Below are positions 1 to 8,455 of a stretch of 64,000 bases of DNA, piece after piece; position 1 is the stretch's first letter; every line of letters begins with the position of its first letter. The position numbers were made by a program, and so were the translations under genes. The stretch covers positions 558,001 to 622,000 of the forward strand of contig JACKFL010000005.1 in the NCBI GenBank assembly GCA_020632495.1, in the 5' to 3' direction. The notes under the pieces were generated by a model that had not been told where the DNA came from, did no database searches, and saw nothing but the letters and a program-made list of their open reading frames with translations. This DNA comes from Candidatus Omnitrophota bacterium. Lineage in GTDB: Bacteria > Omnitrophota > Gorgyraeia > Zapsychrales > Zapsychraceae.

Positions 1-43
1 CCGTTTGGGAATGACTTTAAAATTTAATGCGTTCCACGAATAA

Positions 44-205
44 CTATTGATTGCATTGCGAAGGGTCTTTGCCTTCGGCACGGCAGGCGCAGGACTCAGG
101 ATCGTCGCTGCAGCCTTTGCGCAGACGTTTTTTGGCAAAGATGAGTCCGACGGCCATGGCCGCCAGGCAGCCGGTAAAGACGAGGAATGTCAGCAGGAAT
201 TTCAT
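44..205 (-). CDS. NqrM-like small membrane protein (53 aa)
   Basis: A 53-residue protein with one N-terminal membrane segment (about residues 2-24, containing MAVGLIF), a basic stretch (KKRLRK), and a short cysteine-bearing tail (Cys32, Cys39, Cys41, Cys51). This matches the NqrM (DUF539) plan: one membrane helix with an A-M-A-V-G motif, then a basic segment and a small Cys cluster. NqrM proteins are known to help mature the Na+-translocating NADH:quinone reductase by delivering iron to NqrD/NqrE. I chose the start at 205 because the open frame continues upstream only as antisense of the neighbouring gene, while this Met begins a clean membrane helix. The gene is transcribed divergently from the GAF-ANTAR gene, 49 bases away. 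No nqr genes are visible here; they may lie outside the window. Family assignment rests on the short motif pattern and is moderately sure. Confidence 0.65.
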   Translation of the reverse strand: MKFLLTFLVFTGCLAAMAVGLIFAKKRLRKGCSDDPESCACRAEGKDPSQCNQ

Positions 206-254
206 ACAGCTAGTATAAGGGATATTACACCTAAAAGCAATTGCCGAACCGCTT

Positions 255-1487
255 ATGCCCACCAAGAAAAAGACCAGCCGAAAACTTAAGGTAAGTCCCG
301 CCGAGGAACTGGCGATCCTGCGCACCATCGTGGAGATCACCAACTCCGATCTTAATCTTGATAAAGCGCTCAAGGAGGTCGTGAAGGTCGTCAATGACAT
401 GACCAAGGCGGACTCCGTGTTTATCTATCTGTTCAACGACAAGCGCAAACACCTTGTCCTGATGGCCTCCAAAACACCGCATAAGAAAGAATTGGGGCAG
501 GTCACCCTCAAGGCGGGAGAAGGGATCACCGGATGGGTTGCCAAGGAAAATCAGCCTGTCGCCATCAGCAAGGACGCATCCCAGGACAAACGTTTCAAAA
601 AGTTCGATGTGCTGCCGGAGGATCAGTATGAGGCGTTTCTCTCGGTGCCGATCGTGCACAAGAACAATGCGATCGGTGTCGTTAACGTTCAGCACAAAGA
701 TCCGCACGAATATGATGAGGCAACCATCGACTTGATCATGCTGATCGCCAAGCAGATCAGCGGAACACTCGAACACGCGCGGCTGTATGAAGAGACGCGC
801 AAAAAGGCCATCCAGTTCGACAGTCTGAACAAGGTCAGCCAATCCATCATCTCGCAGGACTATCTCGACGAGATCCTCAACTTGATCGTCGTGGTTACGG
901 GGGAAATGCTGAATTCCAAGATTTGTTCGATCATGCTCGTGGACAGCAAGGGAAAGGAATTAAGTGTCAAGGCAACCCACGCCCTGACCGACAGTTTCCG
1001 TAAACGGCCGAGCGTCCGGATCAATAGCAGTTTGAGCGGGGAGGCCGTTCAAAAGAAAACCCCCATCGTGGTGGAGGACGTGCAGGCCAATGGCAAATTT
1101 CAGCACCGGGATCTGGCCTTGAAGGAAAATTTATCGTCCGTCTGTATTGTCCCGATGGTCGTCAAAGATCAGGCCATCGGCGTCATTTCCGTATACACCA
1201 AAGAGCCGCACGCGTTCACCGATGAAGAGGTCGAAGTGTTGCAGATTATCGCGAATCAAGCCGCGGTCGCGGTGGAGAATACGAAGCTGGTCGATGAAAT
1301 GGTCCGCGCCAAGGAGGCCCTGGAAACCCGCAAACTTGTCGAACGGGCCAAAGGCATCCTGATGCGCATGAACAACCTCTCCGAAGAAGCCGCCCACCGG
1401 CTCATCCATAAAAAGGCGATGGACTCCTGCAAGACCATGAAGGATATCGCCGAATCCATCATCCTGATGGAAGAATTCAGCGCCTAG
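255..1487 (+). CDS. GAF-GAF-ANTAR transcription antiterminator
   Basis: A 410-residue soluble protein with two GAF sensory domains (about residues 15-170 and 190-345), then a short coiled linker and a C-terminal ANTAR domain (about 355-406, with LVERAKGILMRMNNLSEEAAHRLI). ANTAR domains are three-helix RNA-binding modules that stabilise paired hairpins in leader RNAs and so prevent intrinsic termination, typically in nitrogen or ethanolamine genes. There is no transmembrane segment or kinase domain, so the GAF domains probably sense a small molecule directly or respond to a partner. The nitrogen island beginning near 8130 has terminators between promoters and genes, which makes these leaders plausible targets; that link is inference. 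Cassette A lies between this gene and the island. Domain calls are confident; the ligand is unknown. Confidence 0.9.
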   Translation: MPTKKKTSRKLKVSPAEELAILRTIVEITNSDLNLDKALKEVVKVVNDMTKADSVFIYLFNDKRKHLVLMASKTPHKKELGQVTLKAGEGITGWVAKENQPVAISKDASQDKRFKKFDVLPEDQYEAFLSVPIVHKNNAIGVVNVQHKDPHEYDEATIDLIMLIAKQISGTLEHARLYEETRKKAIQFDSLNKVSQSIISQDYLDEILNLIVVVTGEMLNSKICSIMLVDSKGKELSVKATHALTDSFRKRPSVRINSSLSGEAVQKKTPIVVEDVQANGKFQHRDLALKENLSSVCIVPMVVKDQAIGVISVYTKEPHAFTDEEVEVLQIIANQAAVAVENTKLVDEMVRAKEALETRKLVERAKGILMRMNNLSEEAAHRLIHKKAMDSCKTMKDIAESIILMEEFSA

Positions 1488-1544
1488 TCAGGCATTTTCC
1501 CTAAAAAACCGAATCTTACTTCAGGCCGCCGGATTTGTATGCTA

Positions 1545-1624
1545 GATTAACATGGGGCAATTGTTAACCAAATAATATGTTTAGATGGTTAACAATTGTA
1601 TAATTCAGGCCCTCAGGTTAACAA
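1545..1624. promoter_or_regulatory. Cluster of four TTAAC operator sites upstream of four-HTH gene A
   Basis: Four TTAAC-core sites lie in the 143 bases between the ANTAR gene and four-HTH gene A: TTAACAT at 1547, the inverted site TTGTTAACC at 1561-1569, and GGTTAACAA at 1587-1595 and 1616-1624. CAATTGTTAACC (1558-1569) and GGTTAACAATTG (1587-1598) form a perfect 12-base inverted repeat. A TATAAT box at 1599-1604 sits between the third and fourth sites, and no clear -35 box was found. The last site overlaps the expected transcript start and the place where a ribosome-binding site should be. Autoregulation by the adjacent four-HTH protein is inferred from position and from the match with the operator cluster of cassette B. 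Confidence 0.6.
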
Positions 1625-1630
1625 TCCGGC

Positions 1631-2332
1631 ATGCCCACACAAGACCCCCGATATCTATCCACTTCCCAAGTCGCCGAACTGCTCGGCATCAGTACGGTCG
1701 CCGTCTTTAAACGGATCAAATCCGGACGGCTGAAGGCGCGCAAGATCGGCCGCGGATACGCGATCGACCGTAAGGACGTGGCGGAGGCGCTGCCGGATTA
1801 TGCGGGGCCGCGCGGACTGGGCGAAGAGGCCCTGTCGCTTAACGAAGCTGCGCAATTGCTCGGTGTGACCCGGATGACGGTTTATAACCGGGTCCGCAAC
1901 GGCCTTATCCGTGCCCGGCGAATCGGCCGCCGTTATGTGATCGCCAAAAAAGATTTGCCGGCCGCGGCGCCGCAGCAGCCGGACCATCCGGCACTGCAGC
2001 ACGATTACGTGTCGGTTATTGAATATGCCGAGATCATCGGCAGCAACCGCAAGACGGTCTTGAATCACATCAATCAAGGCCGCATCAAGGCCCGCAAGGT
2101 GGGACGTCACTACGTCATCGCGCGTGAGGACATCCCCCTGGCGGGCCTTTTTGTGTCTCCGGCCGCAAACCGGCCCGAGGACTATCTCTCGGTGGCCGAG
2201 GCCGCCCAGCGGCTGGGCATCAGCCGGGTCGCGGTCTTCAAGAAAGTCAAAAAAGGACAATTACCGGCGCACCGTATGGGACGCAGTTACGCGATCCCGG
2301 CCGGCGCCGTTTACGCTAAAAATGATACGTAA
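1631..2332 (+). CDS. Four-HTH array DNA-binding protein (cassette A)
   Basis: A 233-residue protein built of four tandem excisionase/MerR-like helix-turn-helix units at residues 8-50, 67-109, 126-168 and 185-227, at an exact 59-residue spacing. Each unit follows the pattern LGIS-x3-V-x-K-x-[IV]-K-x-G-x-[LI]-x-A-[RH]-[KR]-[IVM]-G-R-x-Y-x-I. Single units of this type occur in phage excisionases and small regulators; four in one chain suggest binding to several half-sites or wrapping of DNA. No catalytic, ligand-binding or membrane domain is visible. The gene overlaps the following giant-protein gene by 11 bases, so the two are translationally coupled. Unit 3 is the most divergent (GSNRKTVLNHI). 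I infer that it controls its own promoter and the giant protein. The structural call is strong; the target is hypothetical. Confidence 0.85.
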   Translation: MPTQDPRYLSTSQVAELLGISTVAVFKRIKSGRLKARKIGRGYAIDRKDVAEALPDYAGPRGLGEEALSLNEAAQLLGVTRMTVYNRVRNGLIRARRIGRRYVIAKKDLPAAAPQQPDHPALQHDYVSVIEYAEIIGSNRKTVLNHINQGRIKARKVGRHYVIAREDIPLAGLFVSPAANRPEDYLSVAEAAQRLGISRVAVFKKVKKGQLPAHRMGRSYAIPAGAVYAKNDT

Positions 2333-5300
2333 ACTCTTCCGACAACTCGCGCTGTTTGTGATGTCCATGTTCGTCATGGCCGCCGCCGGGAGTGTGCCCG
2401 CCCTGGCGCAGGTCGACGTCGTGACTGCGACCGGGACATTCTCAACGCCCGGCTCGACCGGAAATGACAGCGTGACCGGTGTCGGGTTCCGTCCGAAGGC
2501 ATTGATTCTCTACGGCGTACCGGTCACCAGCGAAGCGGTAGCCGTGCATGCGGCCCAATGGATCGGCTTTACCGACGGGACAGACCAGCGGGTGGTCGGG
2601 GCAGTCAGTGACAACGGGGCCGCCGATACGCTGCGCTACCGCAATGAATCCAATGTCATGCAGATGATCAACGGCCCCAGCGACACGCCTGTCAACCAGG
2701 CCGCGATATCCTCTTTTGATGCCGACGGGTTTACCTTGAATTATTCCACGGCCACGTCGGGATATATCGTGCACTATATCGCCTTCGGCGGGGCTGACCT
2801 GCAGGCCGATGTGGGGCAACAGGCGGCGAATGCCTCGCCGGAGACCGGCGTGGCCTTTCAACCGGAGTTGGTCTTTGTGACGACCGCCGGGTTAGGAGCC
2901 GGCTCAGGTACTGACACGAATTCGCTGACATCGTTTGGTGTTTTCAATGACAATTTGGACGAATGGTTCGTCGGGGGATATCACAATAACAATTCGACGG
3001 CAAACAGAGACAGTTTGACGATTACGTCGGCATTTTCAGGTCAATACTGGGTTACCGGATTGAACTGGTCATCCAGTATTTCCGCCATTCAATCGAACGG
3101 TTTCAGCTGGACCGGAAGTGACGGTGACAATTTCTACTGGCTGGCGTTGGATGTCGGCGGACTGCAAACGGCCGTAGGGTCAATTACCAAATCGACGGAT
3201 ACGGCACCGGTCAGCCAGTCAATCGGCAACCTCGGCTTCCGGCCGCAGTTAATCTTTATGGGGTCGGGGACGGAAGTGGATGAGGTGATCAATACCAACA
3301 ACAATATGCGGATGACCTTCGGGGCGTACGACGGGACGACACAGAGTTCCGTCACCCGGACAGATGCGAACGGTGCGGCTAATGCGGATCAACGCAGCAA
3401 CAGCGGGAAAATACTGGGACTGTCACAGATCGACGCCTCATTTGTGGCGGAAGGCGTGATGCAGCCGTTCAGTGATAATTCGCCTGATATCCGCTGGACC
3501 TCCAATAACAGCAGCGCCTATATTATCGGTTACTTCGCCATCGAGGCGCCCCAGGCCGTCACCGGGACCGTCTACATCGACGAAGGCGCGACCAATATCG
3601 GCGCGGACGTGACGGTATCCATCGCCAAGAACGGCGTGTTCCAGGAGACTTTGCTCACCGGACAGGGCGGTGAGTTCGCGTGGATCGGGACGTTTGCCAC
3701 TGACGACATTATTACCGCTTATATCGACGATGAAAGCGCACGGGCCGTGACGATCACCAAAACCGGAACGTCGACGATCTCCGGATTCGATTTGTACCAG
3801 GACCGCTTGATCGTACGGCACGACAATAGCGGAAATTTGACGACCACCGACTTGGCCACGGCAGACAACAGCGGGGACCCCGATATTACCTCCTTTTACA
3901 GCATTTCCGGCGGCGCGTTGACCATCGCCGGGACCATTGAGCTGTATGTGGACGCAACAGGGACCTTCGTGCCGGGGGGGGCGGTGACAACGGGCGCCCT
4001 GGATATCAACGGGACCATGGTCATGGCGGCCAATTTTCTGACGGTCAACGGAACGTTCGACGCGACCGGCGGGGGCCTGACCACCACCGGGACCGTACGT
4101 TTTGCCGCGGCGACAGCGGTTCCTATTATCTCCGACGGAATTCAATACACGCATGTGGAATTTGACAACGCCTCCGGCACATTTATTTTGGAAGACGCAC
4201 TCGACGTCAACGGAACATTGGAACTGGCCGCCGGGACACTCGATACCAAGTCGGGAGAGAACAACTCCATTCATCTGGCGGGAAACTGGTTGAATAACGG
4301 CGGGACCTTCACCGCCCGTTCATCCATCGTAACGCTTGACGGTGCGGATCAGTCAATCGTGGGAACGGAAACATTCTACACCTTGGCGAAGAGTGTTACG
4401 GTGGCCGGGACTCTTACATTTGAGGCCGGAGAGACCGTGCGCGTACAAGAGTCACTGAATTTAAGCGGGGCGTTGGGCCAATTGCTGGGGCTGGTCTCGA
4501 GTATGCCGGGGACGGATTGGAATATTCGCGTCGATAAGCCGATGACCGTCGCCTTTGTCAACGTCGAGGATTCGGAGGTGACCGGTTCCCCCGGGAACGA
4601 CATTTTGGCTGTGTCCTCGGTCAACGGCGGCGGTAATGATGAGGCGGCGGCCTCGCCGCAGTGGATATTTGTGCCCGACCGTTACTGGGTCGGTCCGGCA
4701 GGCGGAAATACCTCTGATGCCGCAAACTGGGCGAACTCGGAAAACGCGTGCGGCGTCGGCGGCGGAGCCGGTGTACCGACAGGGGATGAGAATGCCGTCT
4801 TCACCAACAGTTGTGACAATAGCGCTGTGGTAGATGCAACGTTCAATATCGGCGGTCTGCAGATTAATACCGGTTACGCCGGAACGATCACTCCGAACGC
4901 CGTGATCGACGTCGACGGTTTGTTCAGCATGGCGGCCGGGACCATCGATTTCAGCGTTAACAACACCGACATGTATATCTCCGACAATGTCACCGTCACC
5001 GGCGGCAACGTTATCGCCGGCACCGGATCGCTCACCCTCGACGGAGATTTAATTTACACCGATACGAGCAGTACGGATTTCGGGCATGTCTATACGGGGA
5101 CACTGGGCCACGACATCACATTGGCGTCCGATTTTCTGGCATCCCAACTCACCGTGGTCGCCGGAAACCGATTCATCCTTGACGGATATGATATCGACAT
5201 TAACGGCGCGATCACCATCAACGGCACGCTGGACGCGGGCAGCGGCACCGACGGCAATGCCGTACTGAATGTCGCCGGGAATTGGGATATGACCGCCGGT

Positions 5301-8057
5301 GTCTTTACCAACACCTCATCCACGGTCATTTTCGACGGCACGGTACAGATAACGAGTAACGGCAAGGCGTTTAATATCGTTCGCATCGGTTCGGTAACGG
5401 CAGGGGCGGAGGTATCCACGGCGGACAATATGTATGTCGACGGCGCGATCACGGTCAACAACGGCGGGGCGACGACGCTGGATATCAGCAATGATACCTT
5501 GTTTGTCAGCGCCGATTTGGACTGGGCGAACCTGGATACGTTCACGGTGGCCTCCTCCCGGGTCACTTTCGACGGGACGGGCGCACAAATCATCGCCAGC
5601 GACTCACAAACATACAATAGCATCAAGGTCACGAATACCTCTGACCAACGGGTTACCTTCAGCGAGGCCTTTACGACGGCCGAACTGGTCGCCACGACCT
5701 TGGGGGCGAAGCTGTCCTTTCAGCAATCGACCACGTTTACGGTGACCGGAACGCTGCAACTGGAAGGCGGTCTCAATCAGGAAATTGAGCTCGATTCCGT
5801 TGACGGCAGCACGCAATTCACCCTGCATGTGTCCACCGGCCAGAACGTCAGCTTCGTCAAAGTCGCCAATTCCAATGCGGCGACCAGTGATATCGAGGCT
5901 GATAATTCCGTTAATGACGGCGGCAACGACGACGCGGCGGCGTCACCGCACTGGATCTTTGTTGGCGCAGGAGCCGATGTCTTTACCATCGAAGGCACCA
6001 CCACGTTTATGGTTCCGAAAGGGGTGACGGCCATTACCGTCAAGGCGTGGGGTGGCGGCGGTGCCGGCGGCGGCGGCGGGACCTCCGGTGCCGGTGGGGA
6101 TGGCGGGGGCGCGGCTTTCGCCCGGGGGACGCTCAGTGTCACGCCCGGGGAAATATTAACGGTGCATGTCGGCGGCGGCGGGACCGGCGGTGTCGGCGCG
6201 GGCGGTCGCAACTCCGGAGACGGGGGCAGCGGGGGCGGGCGGTCCGCCATCCTGCGCGGGACCACGCATCTTGTCGTCGCGGCCGGCGGCGGGGGCGGCG
6301 GCGGGGGCGACAATTCCTCGTCAACCGCGGGCGGGACCGGTGGGGTCGGCGGGGGCGCGACCGGCGGATCCGGCGGCACCTCCAGCCTGAGTACCGGGGG
6401 GACCGGCGGGACGCAGGCCATGGGCGGATCCGGCGGGAGCGGCGGCTCAACCGGGGAATCCGGCGGGCTCACTTACGGCGGGCAGGGCTCACGCGGGTCG
6501 CAGGCGGCGTCCCCCACCAGTTGCGGCGGCGGGGAGCTGGGTCAGGGGCCGGCCGGCGGGGTAACCAACGGCGGAGACGGTGGGGAAGGGAATGTGCAGG
6601 CCGGATGTTCGGGCGGTGGCGGCGGCGGGGCCGGATACTACGGCGGCGGGGGCGGCGGAAACTCCACAGCAGGAGACGCCGGCGGTGGTGGTGGCGGCGG
6701 CGGATCCTCACTGGTATCCGGAACCTCCACAAGTACGACCGACGGTTCGGGCCGGAATGCGGGGAACAATACCGACAGCGCCTACGCCGGCAGTGCGGGG
6801 ATGGGCGGTAGCGGCGGGGCAACCACAACCTCCGGGACCGACGGCAACACCGGGCGGATCGTGATTACCTATGTTGCGGCGGCCGTGGATATCTCCGGGA
6901 TATCGGATCTGGCCGACAACACCAACGTGAAGCTGGCGGTCAACGGAACACTGTGTATGGACGTCACCGGGACGATTACCTCCGGAGTATGGACCCTGGA
7001 CAATGTTCCCATCCTCTCCGGACAGATTGCCACGGTCTGGGCCGAGGACGCCGACGGAGATATTGCGACGGCCGATGAATCCTCGGCCCTTTTCCGCTTC
7101 GACGGTTCCGGCACCGTCTCCGGTGTCGTATTGAACCGGCATGTGTTTACCGTGGGCAGCAACGACAACCTGAGCTACAGCCTGACCGAGGCCAATCATT
7201 TTGACAATGCCGATGACGAAGATATTATGTATATGGTTAATGCCGGAACCCTGTTGATCGTCGACGGCGGGGCCAGTTATTCCGACGAAACGTTGCGGAT
7301 TTTGAGCGGGAATACACTTATTATCGGATCGGGTGAAGGGGCGAGGACGACCGGTATGGACCTGGACGGCACGCTGTCTTTGAGCGGGACGCTGGACGTG
7401 GCCGGCGATTGGGATTCGACCGGGGGAACTCTGGTCACCACCAGCGGAACGGTGGCCTTCAACGGAGGGGCCGATCAGGACATTACCAGCGGAACCGTTA
7501 CGTTCTATAACGTGGAGATAAACAATACCGGGACCGCGCCGAATAATGAGGTGATTCTGCAGGATGCCATCGACATCGACGGAACCCTGAATATCATCGC
7601 GGGTGAATTGGACGTCGGCAGCGACAATGATATCACCATATCGGGCAACTGGATCAACAGCGGCGGAACATTCGACGAACAGACCGGAACGGTCATCTTT
7701 GACGGCCAAGAACAATCATTGCTGTCTTCAGAGACGTTCTATAATTTCAATATGACTCTGACTACGGCCGCGACCGGCACTCTCTATGTGGAAGAAGGGA
7801 CCACCATGGCGATAACCGGGGAAATGCGTCTGCGCGGGTTTGACGCCGCCAACCGTTTGTTCCTGCGTTCGACCAATACCGGCAACCCGTGGACTATCGA
7901 TCCCAGCGGGACACGGGCGAATAACTACCTGAATGTACGCGATTCCGTGAATGTGGACGGGTCACTTATCAATCCGCCGAACTCCGTGGATGCCGGAAAT
8001 ACCGTGAATTGGTTCCGGACGGGGCCGTTGCGCGGTGCGATTATCATCGTGGACTAG
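2322..8057 (+). CDS. Large exported beta-repeat surface protein (cassette A, ~1911 aa)
   Basis: The start at 2322 gives a clean signal peptide (MIRKLFRQLALFVMSMFVMA, cleavage near ALAQ). The open frame extends further upstream, but only inside four-HTH gene A. Residues ~53-405 hold three divergent copies of a module with GFRPKALILYG / AFQPELVFV / GFRPQLIFMG. A short domain with GTVYIDEGATNIGADVTV follows and recurs in the giant protein of cassette B. Next come many beta-strand repeats of the DINGT(L/M)-x-AG type, expected to fold as a parallel beta-helix, with one NW-type unit near residue 787. A strongly glycine-rich domain (~1243-1520) ends in GRIVITY. The chain ends with GPLRGAIIIVD. I see no transmembrane barrel, LPXTG or PEP-CTERM signal. 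A role in adhesion or as a cell-surface layer is inference. Confidence 0.85.
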   Translation: MIRKLFRQLALFVMSMFVMAAAGSVPALAQVDVVTATGTFSTPGSTGNDSVTGVGFRPKALILYGVPVTSEAVAVHAAQWIGFTDGTDQRVVGAVSDNGAADTLRYRNESNVMQMINGPSDTPVNQAAISSFDADGFTLNYSTATSGYIVHYIAFGGADLQADVGQQAANASPETGVAFQPELVFVTTAGLGAGSGTDTNSLTSFGVFNDNLDEWFVGGYHNNNSTANRDSLTITSAFSGQYWVTGLNWSSSISAIQSNGFSWTGSDGDNFYWLALDVGGLQTAVGSITKSTDTAPVSQSIGNLGFRPQLIFMGSGTEVDEVINTNNNMRMTFGAYDGTTQSSVTRTDANGAANADQRSNSGKILGLSQIDASFVAEGVMQPFSDNSPDIRWTSNNSSAYIIGYFAIEAPQAVTGTVYIDEGATNIGADVTVSIAKNGVFQETLLTGQGGEFAWIGTFATDDIITAYIDDESARAVTITKTGTSTISGFDLYQDRLIVRHDNSGNLTTTDLATADNSGDPDITSFYSISGGALTIAGTIELYVDATGTFVPGGAVTTGALDINGTMVMAANFLTVNGTFDATGGGLTTTGTVRFAAATAVPIISDGIQYTHVEFDNASGTFILEDALDVNGTLELAAGTLDTKSGENNSIHLAGNWLNNGGTFTARSSIVTLDGADQSIVGTETFYTLAKSVTVAGTLTFEAGETVRVQESLNLSGALGQLLGLVSSMPGTDWNIRVDKPMTVAFVNVEDSEVTGSPGNDILAVSSVNGGGNDEAAASPQWIFVPDRYWVGPAGGNTSDAANWANSENACGVGGGAGVPTGDENAVFTNSCDNSAVVDATFNIGGLQINTGYAGTITPNAVIDVDGLFSMAAGTIDFSVNNTDMYISDNVTVTGGNVIAGTGSLTLDGDLIYTDTSSTDFGHVYTGTLGHDITLASDFLASQLTVVAGNRFILDGYDIDINGAITINGTLDAGSGTDGNAVLNVAGNWDMTAGVFTNTSSTVIFDGTVQITSNGKAFNIVRIGSVTAGAEVSTADNMYVDGAITVNNGGATTLDISNDTLFVSADLDWANLDTFTVASSRVTFDGTGAQIIASDSQTYNSIKVTNTSDQRVTFSEAFTTAELVATTLGAKLSFQQSTTFTVTGTLQLEGGLNQEIELDSVDGSTQFTLHVSTGQNVSFVKVANSNAATSDIEADNSVNDGGNDDAAASPHWIFVGAGADVFTIEGTTTFMVPKGVTAITVKAWGGGGAGGGGGTSGAGGDGGGAAFARGTLSVTPGEILTVHVGGGGTGGVGAGGRNSGDGGSGGGRSAILRGTTHLVVAAGGGGGGGGDNSSSTAGGTGGVGGGATGGSGGTSSLSTGGTGGTQAMGGSGGSGGSTGESGGLTYGGQGSRGSQAASPTSCGGGELGQGPAGGVTNGGDGGEGNVQAGCSGGGGGGAGYYGGGGGGNSTAGDAGGGGGGGGSSLVSGTSTSTTDGSGRNAGNNTDSAYAGSAGMGGSGGATTTSGTDGNTGRIVITYVAAAVDISGISDLADNTNVKLAVNGTLCMDVTGTITSGVWTLDNVPILSGQIATVWAEDADGDIATADESSALFRFDGSGTVSGVVLNRHVFTVGSNDNLSYSLTEANHFDNADDEDIMYMVNAGTLLIVDGGASYSDETLRILSGNTLIIGSGEGARTTGMDLDGTLSLSGTLDVAGDWDSTGGTLVTTSGTVAFNGGADQDITSGTVTFYNVEINNTGTAPNNEVILQDAIDIDGTLNIIAGELDVGSDNDITISGNWINSGGTFDEQTGTVIFDGQEQSLLSSETFYNFNMTLTTAATGTLYVEEGTTMAITGEMRLRGFDAANRLFLRSTNTGNPWTIDPSGTRANNYLNVRDSVNVDGSLINPPNSVDAGNTVNWFRTGPLRGAIIIVD

Positions 8058-8065
8058 CATTGGGG

Positions 8066-8097
8066 TACTCAATTTTGTAGGTATAAGTTGTTGAGTA
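8066..8097. repeat. Inverted repeat downstream of cassette A giant gene
   Basis: TACTCAA at 8066-8072 and TTGAGTA at 8091-8097 are perfect 7-base complements just after the stop codon of the giant gene. No T-run follows, so this is not a classical terminator. It may be a 3' stabilising hairpin. Confidence 0.35.
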
Positions 8098-8129
8098 TCA
8101 ATGAATTAACGCCGGCTATAAATTTTTTC

Positions 8130-8158
8130 TTGACATTGTAACCGGAATTGGATATACT
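8130..8158 (+). promoter_or_regulatory. Sigma70-type promoter for the porin-amt-PII genes
   Basis: TTGACA at 8130-8135 and TATACT at 8153-8158 are separated by 17 bases, near the ideal housekeeping promoter. Transcription should start near 8165, leaving a leader of about 290 bases before the porin ATG at 8456. No sigma54-type GG-N10-GC element was seen here, although the genes are nitrogen genes. Confidence 0.8.
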
Positions 8159-8161
8159 CCT

Positions 8162-8240
8162 GACATCTTACGGGCCATTGACGGTTCGCCAAGATACCGA
8201 CACTGATGTCCGACACCACTTAGGCGGTGCCGGATTTTTT
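8162..8240 (+). terminator. First leader terminator (attenuator) upstream of the porin gene
   Basis: CCGACACC (8210-8217) pairs with GGTGCCGG (8226-8233) with one mismatch, and six T follow from 8235. This intrinsic terminator lies about 45 bases after the predicted transcript start and before any gene. A second copy of CCGACAC at 8197-8203 could pair with the same right arm, and GACATC (8162-8167) can pair with GATGTC (8205-8210). Mutually exclusive structures are therefore possible, as in an attenuator. A regulated read-through by the ANTAR protein is inference. Confidence 0.65.
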
Positions 8241-8253
8241 GTGGACAATGACG

Positions 8254-8289
8254 TCCCCAGCGAGACACGGTCTCCACTGGGGATTTTTT
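8254..8289 (+). terminator. Second leader terminator upstream of the porin gene
   Basis: TCCCCAG (8254-8260) pairs with CTGGGGA (8277-8283), and an inner stem GAGAC-acg-GTCTC (8262-8274) completes a long hairpin followed by six T (8284-8289). It is a strong intrinsic terminator in the leader, 14 bases after the first one, and still upstream of the coding region. Confidence 0.75.
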
Positions 8290-8342
8290 GTTCAGTCTCT
8301 TGCAGGGATAGGTGAGGGGCTGAAAACCCGGGTAGGGTTGAG

Positions 8343-8427
8343 GACGATGAGGTCTTTTCGTCAGCGCAGGGGCGCTGGGGGGAAGGCCTTTTTTATTGGA
8401 TGAAAACACAGTCAAACAGTCCAATAA
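8343..8427 (+). other. Further leader hairpins before the porin gene
   Basis: Three more hairpins can form between the terminators and the porin ribosome-binding site: GACGA/TCGTC (8343-8362), CAGCGC-aggg-GCGCTG (8362-8377) followed after a few bases by AAGGCC and six T, and TTATTGGA (8393-8400) with TCCAATAA (8420-8427). Together with the two terminators they make a long, highly structured leader. No known riboswitch class was recognised. Confidence 0.45.
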
Positions 8428-8455
8428 CTAGGGGGGAAAGAACGGAGGAATTCAC

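Noticed and set aside
2124..2321. Upstream extension of the cassette A giant gene to ATG 2124
   Set aside because: The extra residues are an out-of-frame reading of the four-HTH gene; the signal peptide begins at 2322.
6047..6811. Arg-rich frame overlapping the Gly-rich part of the cassette A protein
   Set aside because: It is the shifted reading of GGC/GGN repeats; composition is not protein-like.
8165..8290. Canonical ANTAR-target twin hairpins with AnnGnn hexaloops
   Set aside because: I could not find two adjacent stems with six-base loops fitting the pattern in the porin or glnA leaders, so the ANTAR link rests on terminators and context only.
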